Source: CAZSVE01 sp964610175 (GTDB lineage: Bacteria > Pseudomonadota > Gammaproteobacteria > HK1). From it: a DNA stretch of 42,220 bases. Position numbers and translations under genes: made by a program. Location of the stretch: contig CAZSVE010000019.1 of assembly GCA_964610175.1 (NCBI GenBank), positions 1 to 42,220 of the forward strand. Reading direction: 5' to 3'. Shown here in pieces: positions 25,224 through 32,904 of this stretch. Positions within the stretch are counted from its first letter, which is position 1. The number at the start of each line of letters is the position of its first letter. The notes under the pieces were generated by a model. The model did no database searches. It saw only the letters and a list, made by a program, of their open reading frames with translations, and had not been told where the DNA came from.

Positions 25224-25703
25224 TTAGCTTTCTGGTTTGTCGGGTTGGGGAGATAACGGTTCCCTTCTTGGATTCAACGCATCGACCGCTCGAAACCGGT
25301 TTTTCACCAATGACGGCATATCGGTTTGAGGGACATGACATTGAAGGCAAAAGTAGCGGCCGGCGGCCACGTCGGATAATTCATTGCCCTCACGGTCCCG
25401 AAAGTGGGTGACACTGATCTTGACGGCATCTTTTTTTCTGTAATTGGCCCATGAATGGCAGGAAAGGCATTTGTTGATACGCAGGTCGACCCGGTAGCCC
25501 TCGATGGAATGTGGGATCAAGGGCGGTTGCTGCACGAAGCTGCGCACCATAACCTGATCATTGTCTACGTAACGCCTGACCTGCGAGGCGACGCTATCGT
25601 TCCCGATAGAGGTCCCGCGCAGACTTTGCAACTCCGCTCGCGCAGCGACCGACATGGACAGGATGACACCGACGGCGATGGTCCGAAAGATCGCTCTCAT
25701 CAT
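25224..25703 (-). CDS. napB: Diheme cytochrome c NapB, nitrate reductase small subunit
   Basis: NapB passes electrons from NapC to the molybdoprotein NapA in the periplasm. A signal peptide (MMRAIFRTIAVGVILSMSVA, cleaved after ARA) precedes two heme sites, CLSCH (79-83) and CLQCH (119-123). The NapB hallmarks are present: PPLIPHSIEGY upstream of heme 1 and FCLQCHVPQ with distal His residues in SVTHFRD. At 159 aa it fits the family. GGGAGAAG precedes the double ATG. napH lies 103 nt upstream on the same strand, with a repeat A copy between. The usual partner napA is not in the window. Confidence 0.95.
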   Translation of the reverse strand: MMRAIFRTIAVGVILSMSVAARAELQSLRGTSIGNDSVASQVRRYVDNDQVMVRSFVQQPPLIPHSIEGYRVDLRINKCLSCHSWANYRKKDAVKISVTHFRDREGNELSDVAAGRYFCLQCHVPQTDMPSLVKNRFRAVDALNPRREPLSPQPDKPES

Positions 25704-25731
25704 CGTTCTTCTCCCGATTCTTCGCTGAAAT

Positions 25732-25857
25732 AATTTGTTTATTTCCCACTCAGCTTCACAAATGAGCCGAATTTTACGAAACGCTGGCTTTGCCTTACCG
25801 ATGCTTTTAGGTCTGCTTTAGGTCTGCTTTGTCGGTTCGAGCACAAGCTCCGCTAGT
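25732..25857 (+). repeat. Repeat A copy overlapping the 3' end of napH
   Basis: It starts AATTTGTTTATTTCCCACTC and ends GAGCACAAGCTCCGCTAG. The central palindrome is replaced by a short tandem duplication of AGGTCTGCTTT. The last ~17 codons and the stop of napH lie inside it. Confidence 0.88.
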
Positions 25858-26724
25858 TCGATTCACGCCTTTCGTGGTTTTCCCGAACCGAGTTCCCATT
25901 CGAAAAACCTCCTGCCCACAGACATCGATACAACGCCCACAATTGGTGCAAGCCCCGGATTCGATTAGATCCGAGCCTCCCGGCGCACCCTTCAGCGCGG
26001 GTGTGATCACATTGGGTTCCGGGCACACCACAAAGCAGTCCAGGCAGTCGTTGCAAGCGTCGCGCCGTTCGGCGCGCACCCGCACCAGGCTTTTCTTTCC
26101 AACAAGAGCGTAGAGGGCTCCGGTGGGACAGAGACGACCACACCAGCCATTCCCGGCGATCGATAGATCGAAAAGGAAAACGCCGAATACCACCAGCCAG
26201 CCGACCCCCATGCCGAAGATTAGCCCCCGATGGGTAATGGTCACCGGATTGACCGTCTCCCAGGCCAATTCTCCGGTAACGAGGGCCAGCAACAGGGTTG
26301 CCGCCAGCAGCCAATAGCGCATGCTACGGGACAGGTTGGCGCCCCCCTTGAGACCGAAATGGCGGCGCAACGCGGCGGCGGCGTCGGTAACCAGGTTGAC
26401 GGGACAGACCCATGCGCAAAACACCCGCCCACCGATTATCCCATAGAACGACACCACGATGATAACACCTGCTACCAGTTCCGCGGCGGGCCAATGTCCG
26501 GCTGCCAGGGTCTGCAGAAAGGCATGGGGATCGGTCATGGGGACTTCTCCCAACAATAAACTGGCACTGAGATTCCCGGTGATGATCCATATCCCGAACC
26601 AGGGCCCGAGCAAAAACAACCCGAGAATGGAGAGTTGACTCGCCCTGCGCAACAGCAGCCACTTGCGGGTGCGCAACCAGCCTCTTTCTTCCACAGTAGG
26701 CGAATTGGAGTTCGCTGTCTCCAT
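25807..26724 (-). CDS. napH: NapH-type membrane ferredoxin (quinol dehydrogenase subunit)
   Basis: NapH is an inner-membrane iron-sulfur protein that with NapG oxidises quinol and feeds periplasmic Nap electrons. Four membrane helices are seen (about 28-50, 82-105, 135-155, 165-190). The two conserved cytoplasmic motifs FCAWVCP and CGRLCP are intact. Two 4Fe-4S clusters follow: CNDCLDCFVVCPEP and CTNCGRCIDVC. The ATG lies 10 nt beyond the stop of the cytochrome b/c fusion gene, whose TGA is part of the GAGGGT ribosome site, so the two are translationally linked. The C-terminal ~17 residues (from about RTSGACARTDKADLKQT) are encoded by a repeat A copy and are probably not ancestral. The length is 305 aa. 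Confidence 0.93.
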   Translation of the reverse strand: METANSNSPTVEERGWLRTRKWLLLRRASQLSILGLFLLGPWFGIWIITGNLSASLLLGEVPMTDPHAFLQTLAAGHWPAAELVAGVIIVVSFYGIIGGRVFCAWVCPVNLVTDAAAALRRHFGLKGGANLSRSMRYWLLAATLLLALVTGELAWETVNPVTITHRGLIFGMGVGWLVVFGVFLFDLSIAGNGWCGRLCPTGALYALVGKKSLVRVRAERRDACNDCLDCFVVCPEPNVITPALKGAPGGSDLIESGACTNCGRCIDVCGQEVFRMGTRFGKTTKGVNRTSGACARTDKADLKQT

Positions 26725-26734
26725 GGATTGACCC

Positions 26735-28738
26735 TCAGCCGGAAGTCACCTGTTGCAAAAAGCCACTGAACACCAACATCAACAGCACCAGCCCGAGCAC
26801 GATCAGGACAGCACCGAGGATCTGCGAATACAGCGTCATCCGCTTCGAGGGCGGATCGACAAGATATTTGTCCAGTTCACCGTTGGCCACCAGGCGATCG
26901 TACTCGGTCTTGCGTTCATGCTTGAACTCATCGAGAGACAGGGTGCCGGTAAACATGACGATGTCGTGGGGCAGCTTGTACGGCCGCCAGTGACAATTGA
27001 AGTAGTGGATCGTAAACAGAAACACGGTGGCCAGAAACGCCTCTTCTCCATGCACGATGGTGGCCACATTGAACACCCACCCCGGCAGGAAGGAGGCGGT
27101 GATCGTTGGGAACCACAGCATCAGACCGGATAATCCGATGATGAACATGCCCCAGAAAGGTGCCCAATAATCGAACTTTTCGAAATAGGTCCAATGATCG
27201 AATACGGGACGGGGTCCCTTACCCAGGAACCAGCGGATCATGTTTCGCAGATCCTTGAAATCCTGCCAGCGCGGCAGCAGGGAATAGGGACCAAACCACT
27301 GGAAGGTGTTTCGGTTCACGATCAGCGTGCCGTATAGCGCGTAAAGGATGTGACCGAAGAAGATGATCGCGAAAATAATCGCACTGGTACGGTGTATGAT
27401 TGCCGCCACCTTCGGCCCGCCGAGCAGCGTCATCACGGTCGGTGCCCAGAAGCTGTCGGCGTAGAGCACCGTGGTGCCGGTCAACACAAGGACCATGACA
27501 GCAATGGCCAATACCAGGTGGATAAGACGCCACTGCCAGGTGAAACGGAGGACATGCTTATTGCTGCATTCCGATTCCGGTATCGGGATCACTTCACCCT
27601 TCCCATTCGTGAGCACGTGGCGCTTCGTTTCCTTATGCTCCTTCCATTCGTGGTAAAACCACAAGGCGGAATGGGTCCAGAAGAAGGCGAACACCCCGAC
27701 CAGCAACGCGATCATGAACTTGGACGCAAACCACATGTAGGGATATTTGTCTATGTCGTGGGTGGTGCCGTGGGGATGAAAACCGATAAAGCCTTCCGTA
27801 GCTTCCTCGTGACAGGTCCGGCAAGTCTCCAGGCGATTGTCCTTATGTACCTTCGAGGTCGGATCGTCCACCCTGGACGTCTTGTGGTGGGCGTGGCAGT
27901 CGAAACACTTGGCCGTATGGGCCCAACCGAGGGACGCCACTTGACCGTGGTAGGTTGCGCGGTAGCTTTTGTATTCCGGGTCGTGGCAATTGCCGCAATT
28001 TCGGGTAATTCGGAGTTTGGGGGAATCGCCCTCCGGCTTCGATACCTCGTGCGCGGTATGGCAGTCGGTGCACACCGCGGCATCCTTCCTGCCGTAACGA
28101 TCGATGGCAATGCCATGCACCGAATCACTGTAATCGGCCAACTGCTCTTCATGACAACGCCCGCAAGTCTCATGGGTAGCCATGCGGAAGGCCTCGCCTT
28201 GCTTGCTTTCCAATGGAAAAACATAGTGGGCACTATGGCAGTCGGCACAAGTGGCATTGACTCGGGTCGGATCATCCTCGCGAGATTTCGCATGAATGGA
28301 GGCCATATAGTGTTCGGTTTCCCGAATCGCAAGATCGACCCGTGCCACTTCCCGTGTTTTTACGGGATCCCCCTCGGCGGCTTCCCGGATCTTGGCGTGG
28401 CATTCGACACAATCCACCGCCCGTTGCAGATCCTCGCGATGAGGTAATTGTTCGATATCGACATGGCACTCGACGCATTTCTGCACGCCGTGGGCACTCC
28501 TGGTAAAGGCATCGATATCGAAAGAAAGAGAGCGCTTTTCCGTGAATCCGTGTTCTCCCAGGGGCGTGGCGAATCCCTCGACACCATGGCATTCCGTACA
28601 TTTTCGATTTTCCGTATCTCGGGTGACGGGGATAAGATCGATCGAATCGCTTCGTGCATTGGCGGTAGTGGGTAAGAGAGCAACGCAGAAGAGCGCAATC
28701 AATAACGTGAAAAAGAATATCTTCGGGAAGGATGTCAT
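26735..28738 (-). CDS. CbcL-like nonaheme cytochrome c / cytochrome b fusion (667 aa)
   Basis: A signal peptide (MTSFPKIFFFTLLIALFCVA) leads a periplasmic domain with nine CxxCH hemes between about residues 46 and 307: CTECH, CVECH twice, CADCH, CGRCH, CTDCH, CGNCH, CFDCH and CRTCH. A membrane part (about 335-667) resembles the formate-dehydrogenase/hydrogenase diheme cytochrome b (FdnI/HydC), with His in RLIHLVLAI, AIIHRTSAI, FGHILYAL and TIHYFNCHWRP, plus a C-terminal helix. This is the architecture of Geobacter CbcL, an inner-membrane quinol oxidase of extracellular electron transfer. The start is set at 28738; the longer frame reads through repeat A. It is translationally coupled to napH. 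It probably moves electrons between quinone and periplasmic cytochromes; direction and partner are unproven. Confidence 0.88.
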   Translation of the reverse strand: MTSFPKIFFFTLLIALFCVALLPTTANARSDSIDLIPVTRDTENRKCTECHGVEGFATPLGEHGFTEKRSLSFDIDAFTRSAHGVQKCVECHVDIEQLPHREDLQRAVDCVECHAKIREAAEGDPVKTREVARVDLAIRETEHYMASIHAKSREDDPTRVNATCADCHSAHYVFPLESKQGEAFRMATHETCGRCHEEQLADYSDSVHGIAIDRYGRKDAAVCTDCHTAHEVSKPEGDSPKLRITRNCGNCHDPEYKSYRATYHGQVASLGWAHTAKCFDCHAHHKTSRVDDPTSKVHKDNRLETCRTCHEEATEGFIGFHPHGTTHDIDKYPYMWFASKFMIALLVGVFAFFWTHSALWFYHEWKEHKETKRHVLTNGKGEVIPIPESECSNKHVLRFTWQWRLIHLVLAIAVMVLVLTGTTVLYADSFWAPTVMTLLGGPKVAAIIHRTSAIIFAIIFFGHILYALYGTLIVNRNTFQWFGPYSLLPRWQDFKDLRNMIRWFLGKGPRPVFDHWTYFEKFDYWAPFWGMFIIGLSGLMLWFPTITASFLPGWVFNVATIVHGEEAFLATVFLFTIHYFNCHWRPYKLPHDIVMFTGTLSLDEFKHERKTEYDRLVANGELDKYLVDPPSKRMTLYSQILGAVLIVLGLVLLMLVFSGFLQQVTSG

Positions 28739-28799
28739 TTGGTCTGGTGATGGTACCTGGGGTCTCGGATGTTGGGGTCTCGGATGTTGTCGGATAAAG

Positions 28800-28915
28800 G
28801 CTGGCGAAGCTTCGCATCGAACCCACAAAGCGTGGCTCGTCATCCTCGGTAAAGCAAAATCGGCGTTTCGTAAAATTCGACTCATTTGCCAAGATGAGGG
28901 GGAAATAAACGAATC
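28800..28915 (-). repeat. Repeat A copy between HEPN gene and cytochrome fusion
   Basis: Reverse-complement copy: CTGGCGAAGCTTCGCATCGA, GTAAAATTCGACTCATTTGC and GGGAAATAAACGAATC. It produces a false 49-residue N-terminal extension of the cytochrome gene. Confidence 0.88.
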
Positions 28916-28951
28916 ATCGCTGCCTCGCGTATCCCTGTCGGGATACCATGT

Positions 28952-29497
28952 TCATCGATCTTCATTACTCACTTCGACCACGATTGGATGGAGATATTCC
29001 TGCAGCTTGTGCTCCGGGACACCGAAACGTCCCTCGGCGATGGCGAGAAGGCTCGCATAACTGTCTCGAAACATCCCGATGAACTCACCCGCCGCGTGGA
29101 TATCGGCGACGAATCCATTCGCGTCCGTCATGTACTCGTGGATTAGCCGGTTTCGCAGCTCCCGGGCAGTTACCCATGCCTCCGCGTTCTCGATCCATCC
29201 CAATTGTTCCGCGCGCGACAGGTTATCGATGAAACTTCGAGGGCGCTCCAGCAGCACCACCAAGGCGCGCGGGATGAGCTTATCGCCCACGGTATCCTGA
29301 AAGCGCCCGAATCGCGACACGAATGCCTCTAGGATTTCCGCGGCAGCCATATCGTCGGTCAGTCGCCGAACCCAATCGGCATCCATGGTCATGGAGAAGA
29401 GCCTTGTGTGGCTGTAACCGAAAACGAGCAACTCGCGTCGCGCGACCTCCAGTGTCGCGAGAAAACGGGTCCTGGCGTCGCTTCCCACCCCGATCAC
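28952..29497 (-). CDS. HEPN-domain toxin of HEPN/MNT pair (181 aa)
   Basis: A helical HEPN protein with the RNase motif R-x4-H (LRNRLIHEY, Arg115 and His120) near the end of the conserved domain. It pairs with the nucleotidyltransferase encoded upstream, as in HEPN/MNT toxin-antitoxin modules where the transferase AMPylates or otherwise silences the HEPN RNase. The start is taken as GTG at 29497, overlapping the stop of the partner as GTGA; GTG at 29488 is an alternative. The C-terminal part (FGVPEHKLQEYLHPIV) resembles no other domain I know. The module lies within the nap-like cluster on the same strand but has no functional tie to it. Confidence 0.85.
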   Translation of the reverse strand: MIGVGSDARTRFLATLEVARRELLVFGYSHTRLFSMTMDADWVRRLTDDMAAAEILEAFVSRFGRFQDTVGDKLIPRALVVLLERPRSFIDNLSRAEQLGWIENAEAWVTARELRNRLIHEYMTDANGFVADIHAAGEFIGMFRDSYASLLAIAEGRFGVPEHKLQEYLHPIVVEVSNEDR

Positions 29498-29793
29498 AGC
29501 ACGATACCCTGCTCCATCGCCGCTTGGTGAGCCGGGGAGTGTCGGCATCCGGGCCAGGTATACAGGATATCGATCTTGCGCTCGCCCAATCGAAACTGGA
29601 TCCTGGCCGCCATGCGCGCTGCCGCGAGTCCAGGGTCTTCCACGGGCGATGGACACTCCACGAGCAGATCGATATCACCGCCTTTTCCATGGCCATCGAT
29701 CCGGGAACCGAACAACCGAACGCTCGCCTGCGGTCCGAAGGCTTGCAAGGCCGTATCGTGGATGATTTTTCTTTGCCGGTCAGTGATTCGCAT
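29494..29793 (-). CDS. MNT-family nucleotidyltransferase antitoxin (99 aa)
   Basis: A minimal nucleotidyltransferase with the signature FGSRIDGHGKGGDIDLLV: Gly29-Ser30 and metal-binding Asp40 and Asp42. ERKIDILY supplies a third acidic position. It partners the HEPN protein with a 4-nt gene overlap and probably acts as the antitoxin by nucleotide transfer onto the HEPN RNase. It begins 4 nt after the stop of a 125-aa gene, so three genes form one operon. The ATG has no strong ribosome site of its own, which favours translational coupling. Confidence 0.9.
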   Translation of the reverse strand: MRITDRQRKIIHDTALQAFGPQASVRLFGSRIDGHGKGGDIDLLVECPSPVEDPGLAAARMAARIQFRLGERKIDILYTWPGCRHSPAHQAAMEQGIVL

Positions 29794-29797
29794 GATG

Positions 29798-30175
29798 TTA
29801 ATCAGGTGTTACTTTACCCCCAAAACCTTGTTTTTCTGGGATACCGTTATCCAGGCTACCGAGGATTTCATTGATTGTATCTTCCGCCCCCATGGCCGTT
29901 CGGCGGGCATAATCGTATAACTTGTATAGAGGGAGATCATCGATGAGTACCTCGTCCATGAGTTTTCCTTCCGCATTGTAGAGACCAAGCCATGTTCTTT
30001 CGATCGAACTCCACGGGTCATCCTGTTGTCCTTGTTTTTTCCTTACACGAATCGAAGCGTTTGGGAAAGCTACCTGATAGACATCTTCCTGCTCGGTTTC
30101 CTTCCAGGGAATATTCCCCTCTACTGTCCGCTCGTACAGTTGCTGGATCATTCGATCCATTTTCGGGTAGCGCAT
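29798..30175 (-). CDS. Hypothetical protein leading HEPN/MNT operon (125 aa)
   Basis: I cannot name the family. It has a helical N-terminus (MRYPKMDRMIQQLYERTVEG), a beta-rich middle (IRVRKKQGQ, ERTWLGLYNAEGKLMDEVLI) and a helical tail (YKLYDYARRTAMGAEDTINE) ending in a flexible stretch. The pattern 'LY-LAR--A-G-D--L-EIL' at the end occurs in small proteins near toxin-antitoxin or defence genes. GGAAGGTGA precedes the ATG by about 6 nt. It is 4 nt from the MNT gene, so co-expression is near certain. It could be a third component or an adaptor; no enzymatic motif is seen. Confidence 0.75.
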   Translation of the reverse strand: MRYPKMDRMIQQLYERTVEGNIPWKETEQEDVYQVAFPNASIRVRKKQGQQDDPWSSIERTWLGLYNAEGKLMDEVLIDDLPLYKLYDYARRTAMGAEDTINEILGSLDNGIPEKQGFGGKVTPD

Positions 30176-30310
30176 GATGTCACCTTCCTATTTTCCCTTT
30201 TACGGCAATCAGGACCTCCTGCAGGGAGTCCACACGCTCCGATATGATGGTATTCAGTCTTCCAAATCCTGCGCGAGGCGAAAATGGAACACACCTTTGG
30301 TCAGATGAAG

Positions 30311-30343
30311 GAAGGATGGTTTGCACCTTGCAAACCATCCTTC
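30311..30343 (-). terminator. 15-bp perfect hairpin after hao-like gene
   Basis: GAAGGATGGTTTGCA and TGCAAACCATCCTTC pair perfectly over a 3-nt loop, 20 nt after the stop of the octaheme cytochrome gene. There is no T-run, so it may be a Rho-independent terminator with a weak tail or an mRNA-stabilising 3' hairpin. Confidence 0.6.
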
Positions 30344-30362
30344 GGGAGGACCTGGCTGGCTA

Positions 30363-31925
30363 CTAATGCCCTTCGGTGAATTTCTTCATGAACTCCTGTC
30401 GCCTCTTGGTATGGGCAGCCCTTTCCGGTGAAGTCTTGCCGAGGAACCACATGTGTTCGGGTCGATTCAGGATTTCGTCCACCAGAGCAAGGACCTTTTG
30501 GGCGCTATCCGTCTTACCGTGCTTCTCAGCCTCATGGGCAACTTCCTTGATCTCGGGAATCAATTCCATATAGAAGCGATCGGCCACTTCGTAGAAGCCG
30601 TGCCACTGCACGTAATCCGGCCCTTGCATGGCGGCGCCGTGACGGGCGCGACGGCCCTCGTGGTGCCATAGGTAGAACCAAGTCCATTCGATCTTCTCGT
30701 CGAATGGTTGCCTGGTCCGCAAGCCTTCTTCCAGCAGGAGTTTCATGAGGGCGGCGCCGGGCTTGGCGAACTTGCCGTTGTAGGTATGGACAACGGCGTC
30801 GTACTGCTCATACCAGTTCTCGACCCACTCCACCTGGTGGCAGGAGTAACAGACGCCCTTCATGTCCTCGCGCCGCTCCAGCCAGGGTCTGACTTCGCCA
30901 CTTTGCTTGCTGGGTCTTTCGTCCACCTTGACGGAGATCGGAGGGCGCAGCGTCCAGGAAATGCGATCGCCGATGTCGTGGGTAATAGGAAGCTCCTTGG
31001 TGGCCGACATGTGGCAGGTGGCGCAGGTCGGGGCTGCATGATAGTCCTGACCCGGGATCCATTTTTCCGAATCCATGTCCATCTTGTCGAGGTTGGCGCG
31101 GAACGCAACACCGTGCTTGGATTCCTCGTAGATTTCCTTTTGCGGATGATCCGGCCCCATATGGCATTTGCCACAGGCCTCCGGGTGACGGGCCTGGCGC
31201 TGGGAGAAGCTATGGCGCTGATGACAGGCCGTGCAGGCTCCCTTGGAACCATCGGGATTGAGACGCCCGATACCGCTGTTCGGCCAGGTAGCGGGATCCA
31301 GCTTGCCATCGGGCAACACCTTCACGGGAGAGCCGTGGCATTGCCAGCAACCCTGGACGGCCGCCGCCGACTCGCCTCGGATGGCCATTTTTCCGTAGAT
31401 GGAACCCTCGACCACCTCGGCCAATACATTATCCAGAGAACCCAGGATCAAGCCCCCGGTGGCATGATGCGACCCATCGAATTCCCGCACCTCCTGTTCG
31501 TGACAGCGGGCACAATCCTTCGGCGAAACGATGGTCGAGATCATGAAATCCTTGTGGCGGACGGCATCGGGTTCTTCCTTCTTTGCCTGATGACATTCGT
31601 AGCAACCCACATTGGCACCGTAATGCTTCGAATCCCCCCATTGCTGATAGATACCGGGATTCTCCTTCATATGGCAAGAGACGCACATGGCACTTTTCTT
31701 GCTGAGCACCTTGAATGTTTTTGATGGTCGGACCGGTGCCTCGCTTTCGGCAAGCGTTTCACCGATCATGGCCTTGCCGACGCCCTTGGCCTCCAGGTGT
31801 CCATCGGCGGCCAGGGCAGGTATACCGTACAATCCCGCTCCGCCCAAACAGATTACAACAAGCACTCTCAATACGATCGTCAATCCAAAACGTTGGTCAC
31901 TGTCGCTTTTTTCCGTAGCCGACAT
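30363..31925 (-). CDS. Octaheme cytochrome c of the hydroxylamine oxidoreductase (HAO) family
   Basis: A periplasmic 520-aa cytochrome with a signal peptide (about residues 12-36, ending ALAADG) and exactly eight CxxCH hemes: CVSCH (about 77), CYECH, CARCH, CWQCH (about 190, the position of the catalytic P460 heme), CTACH, CGKCH, CATCH and CYSCH (about 355). The context around heme 4 (VQGCWQCHGSPVKVLPDGK) and the C-terminal WHHEGRRARHGAAMQGPDYV / WHGFYEVADRF are HAO-family hallmarks. HAO relatives oxidise hydroxylamine or hydrazine, or, when the crosslinking Tyr is absent, reduce nitrite/hydroxylamine. I cannot decide by eye which Tyr state applies. AGGAGGTAA precedes the ATG, predicting strong translation. 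Confidence 0.93.
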   Translation of the reverse strand: MSATEKSDSDQRFGLTIVLRVLVVICLGGAGLYGIPALAADGHLEAKGVGKAMIGETLAESEAPVRPSKTFKVLSKKSAMCVSCHMKENPGIYQQWGDSKHYGANVGCYECHQAKKEEPDAVRHKDFMISTIVSPKDCARCHEQEVREFDGSHHATGGLILGSLDNVLAEVVEGSIYGKMAIRGESAAAVQGCWQCHGSPVKVLPDGKLDPATWPNSGIGRLNPDGSKGACTACHQRHSFSQRQARHPEACGKCHMGPDHPQKEIYEESKHGVAFRANLDKMDMDSEKWIPGQDYHAAPTCATCHMSATKELPITHDIGDRISWTLRPPISVKVDERPSKQSGEVRPWLERREDMKGVCYSCHQVEWVENWYEQYDAVVHTYNGKFAKPGAALMKLLLEEGLRTRQPFDEKIEWTWFYLWHHEGRRARHGAAMQGPDYVQWHGFYEVADRFYMELIPEIKEVAHEAEKHGKTDSAQKVLALVDEILNRPEHMWFLGKTSPERAAHTKRRQEFMKKFTEGH

Positions 31926-32091
31926 GATTACCTCCTATCGATGAATAGCTTCAAGATACCCATCCGAATGGCGCCCGTACTCGCAGGGATGATTTCGCGA
32001 GCATCCGAATCCCGTGTCCAAAAGAACGGCGTATTCCAAGGACTGAAAAGCATGCTGTCATATCCTGGCCGGACAAAATCCCTAGCGAAGC

Positions 32092-32192
32092 TTGTGCTCG
32101 AACCGACAAAGCATGATTTGGCATCGGTAAAGAAAAACCGGCGTTTCGTAAAATTCGACTCATCAGCGAAGCTGAGCGGGAAATCAGCAATC
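32092..32192 (-). repeat. Repeat A copy upstream of hao-like gene
   Basis: Reverse-complement copy: CTAGCGAAGCTTGTGCTCGA, GCATGATTTGGCATCGGTAA and GCTGAGCGGGAAATCAGCAA. The last base pairs differ from consensus. Confidence 0.88.
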
Positions 32193-32685
32193 GAAGCCCC
32201 GGGGCTATCTGTTCGACGCGCAGGATGGATAGATCTTCGGTGGAAAATTTCCAATGAAGCCACGGCAGCAGATTCTGCCACTATCGGGATCCAAGAGTAC
32301 CAAAGAGGAGTATCCCAACAGCCGGAAAAACCTCGATCCCAACCCCATTGGGTCGATTGGAAACGATACGAAGGTCTGCCAGCGGCTTGATTATGATTAA
32401 CAGCTAATTTTAGCAGAAAACATGCCAGTCCTGCATCGGGAAAGGACTCGGGTCGTGGGGAGTCGAAACAATAGCGGATAGCAGCAGGTCATGCACCAAA
32501 TCGACACGGCATTTTCCACGCCTGCGCCAGAAAAGTGCGACAATGATCTCGGCTGCCCAACCCCTCCAATCGCGGAATCGAAGACGGAAGTCGAAGCCCC
32601 GAAAAACGCCTGTATCCTCATGATGATAAAGGCGTATCTTGCTTACCCGGAATTCCCTGCGAGATTTTATTCAGGATTTCACAGC
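32193..32685. other. Gene-free stretch between napG and the hao-like gene
   Basis: No gene is found. The sequence is of mixed composition with short inverted motifs but no repeat A or B. The promoter for the hao-like gene is expected between here and 31926, but I could not identify hexamers with confidence. Confidence 0.4.
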
Positions 32686-32882
32686 GCGACCGATCCGCAA
32701 CTAAATTCAGCCAGGCTATGCTACACGACTCGGATGTCATTCCAACCGAAGGGGAAGATCTTGCGCGTTCGAACCCCTTCCGGATCGAAAGATCTCTCGT
32801 TTCACTCGAAATGACACACCGACGCTCGAGAAAAAACCTGCACGAAAAACAACAAATCGACGGATAGTAGTACGGATAACGC
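32686..32882 (-). repeat. ~200-bp repeat E, right copy
   Basis: The reverse complement matches 24680-24885 along its whole length, including AATGACACACCGACG, GGATGTCATTCCAACCGAAG and GACGGATAGTAGT. The right copy lies 23 nt from the napG stop. Confidence 0.85.
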
Positions 32883-32904
32883 ACAAATAGACAGGAAGAC
32901 GCAT

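Noticed and set aside
27350..28447. Plus-strand open frame of 365 codons opposite the cytochrome fusion
   Set aside because: The minus strand encodes nine CxxCH motifs and a cytochrome b domain; the opposite frame is a shadow.
30186..30262. Coding-like minus-strand stretch (LNTIISERVDSLQEVLIAVK) before the 125-aa gene
   Set aside because: The frame is open and protein-like but has no ATG, GTG or TTG start in a sensible place; kept only as a possible gene remnant.
31928..32281. Minus-strand 117-codon open frame upstream of the hao-like gene
   Set aside because: Much of it is translated repeat A; such frames recur wherever the repeat occurs.
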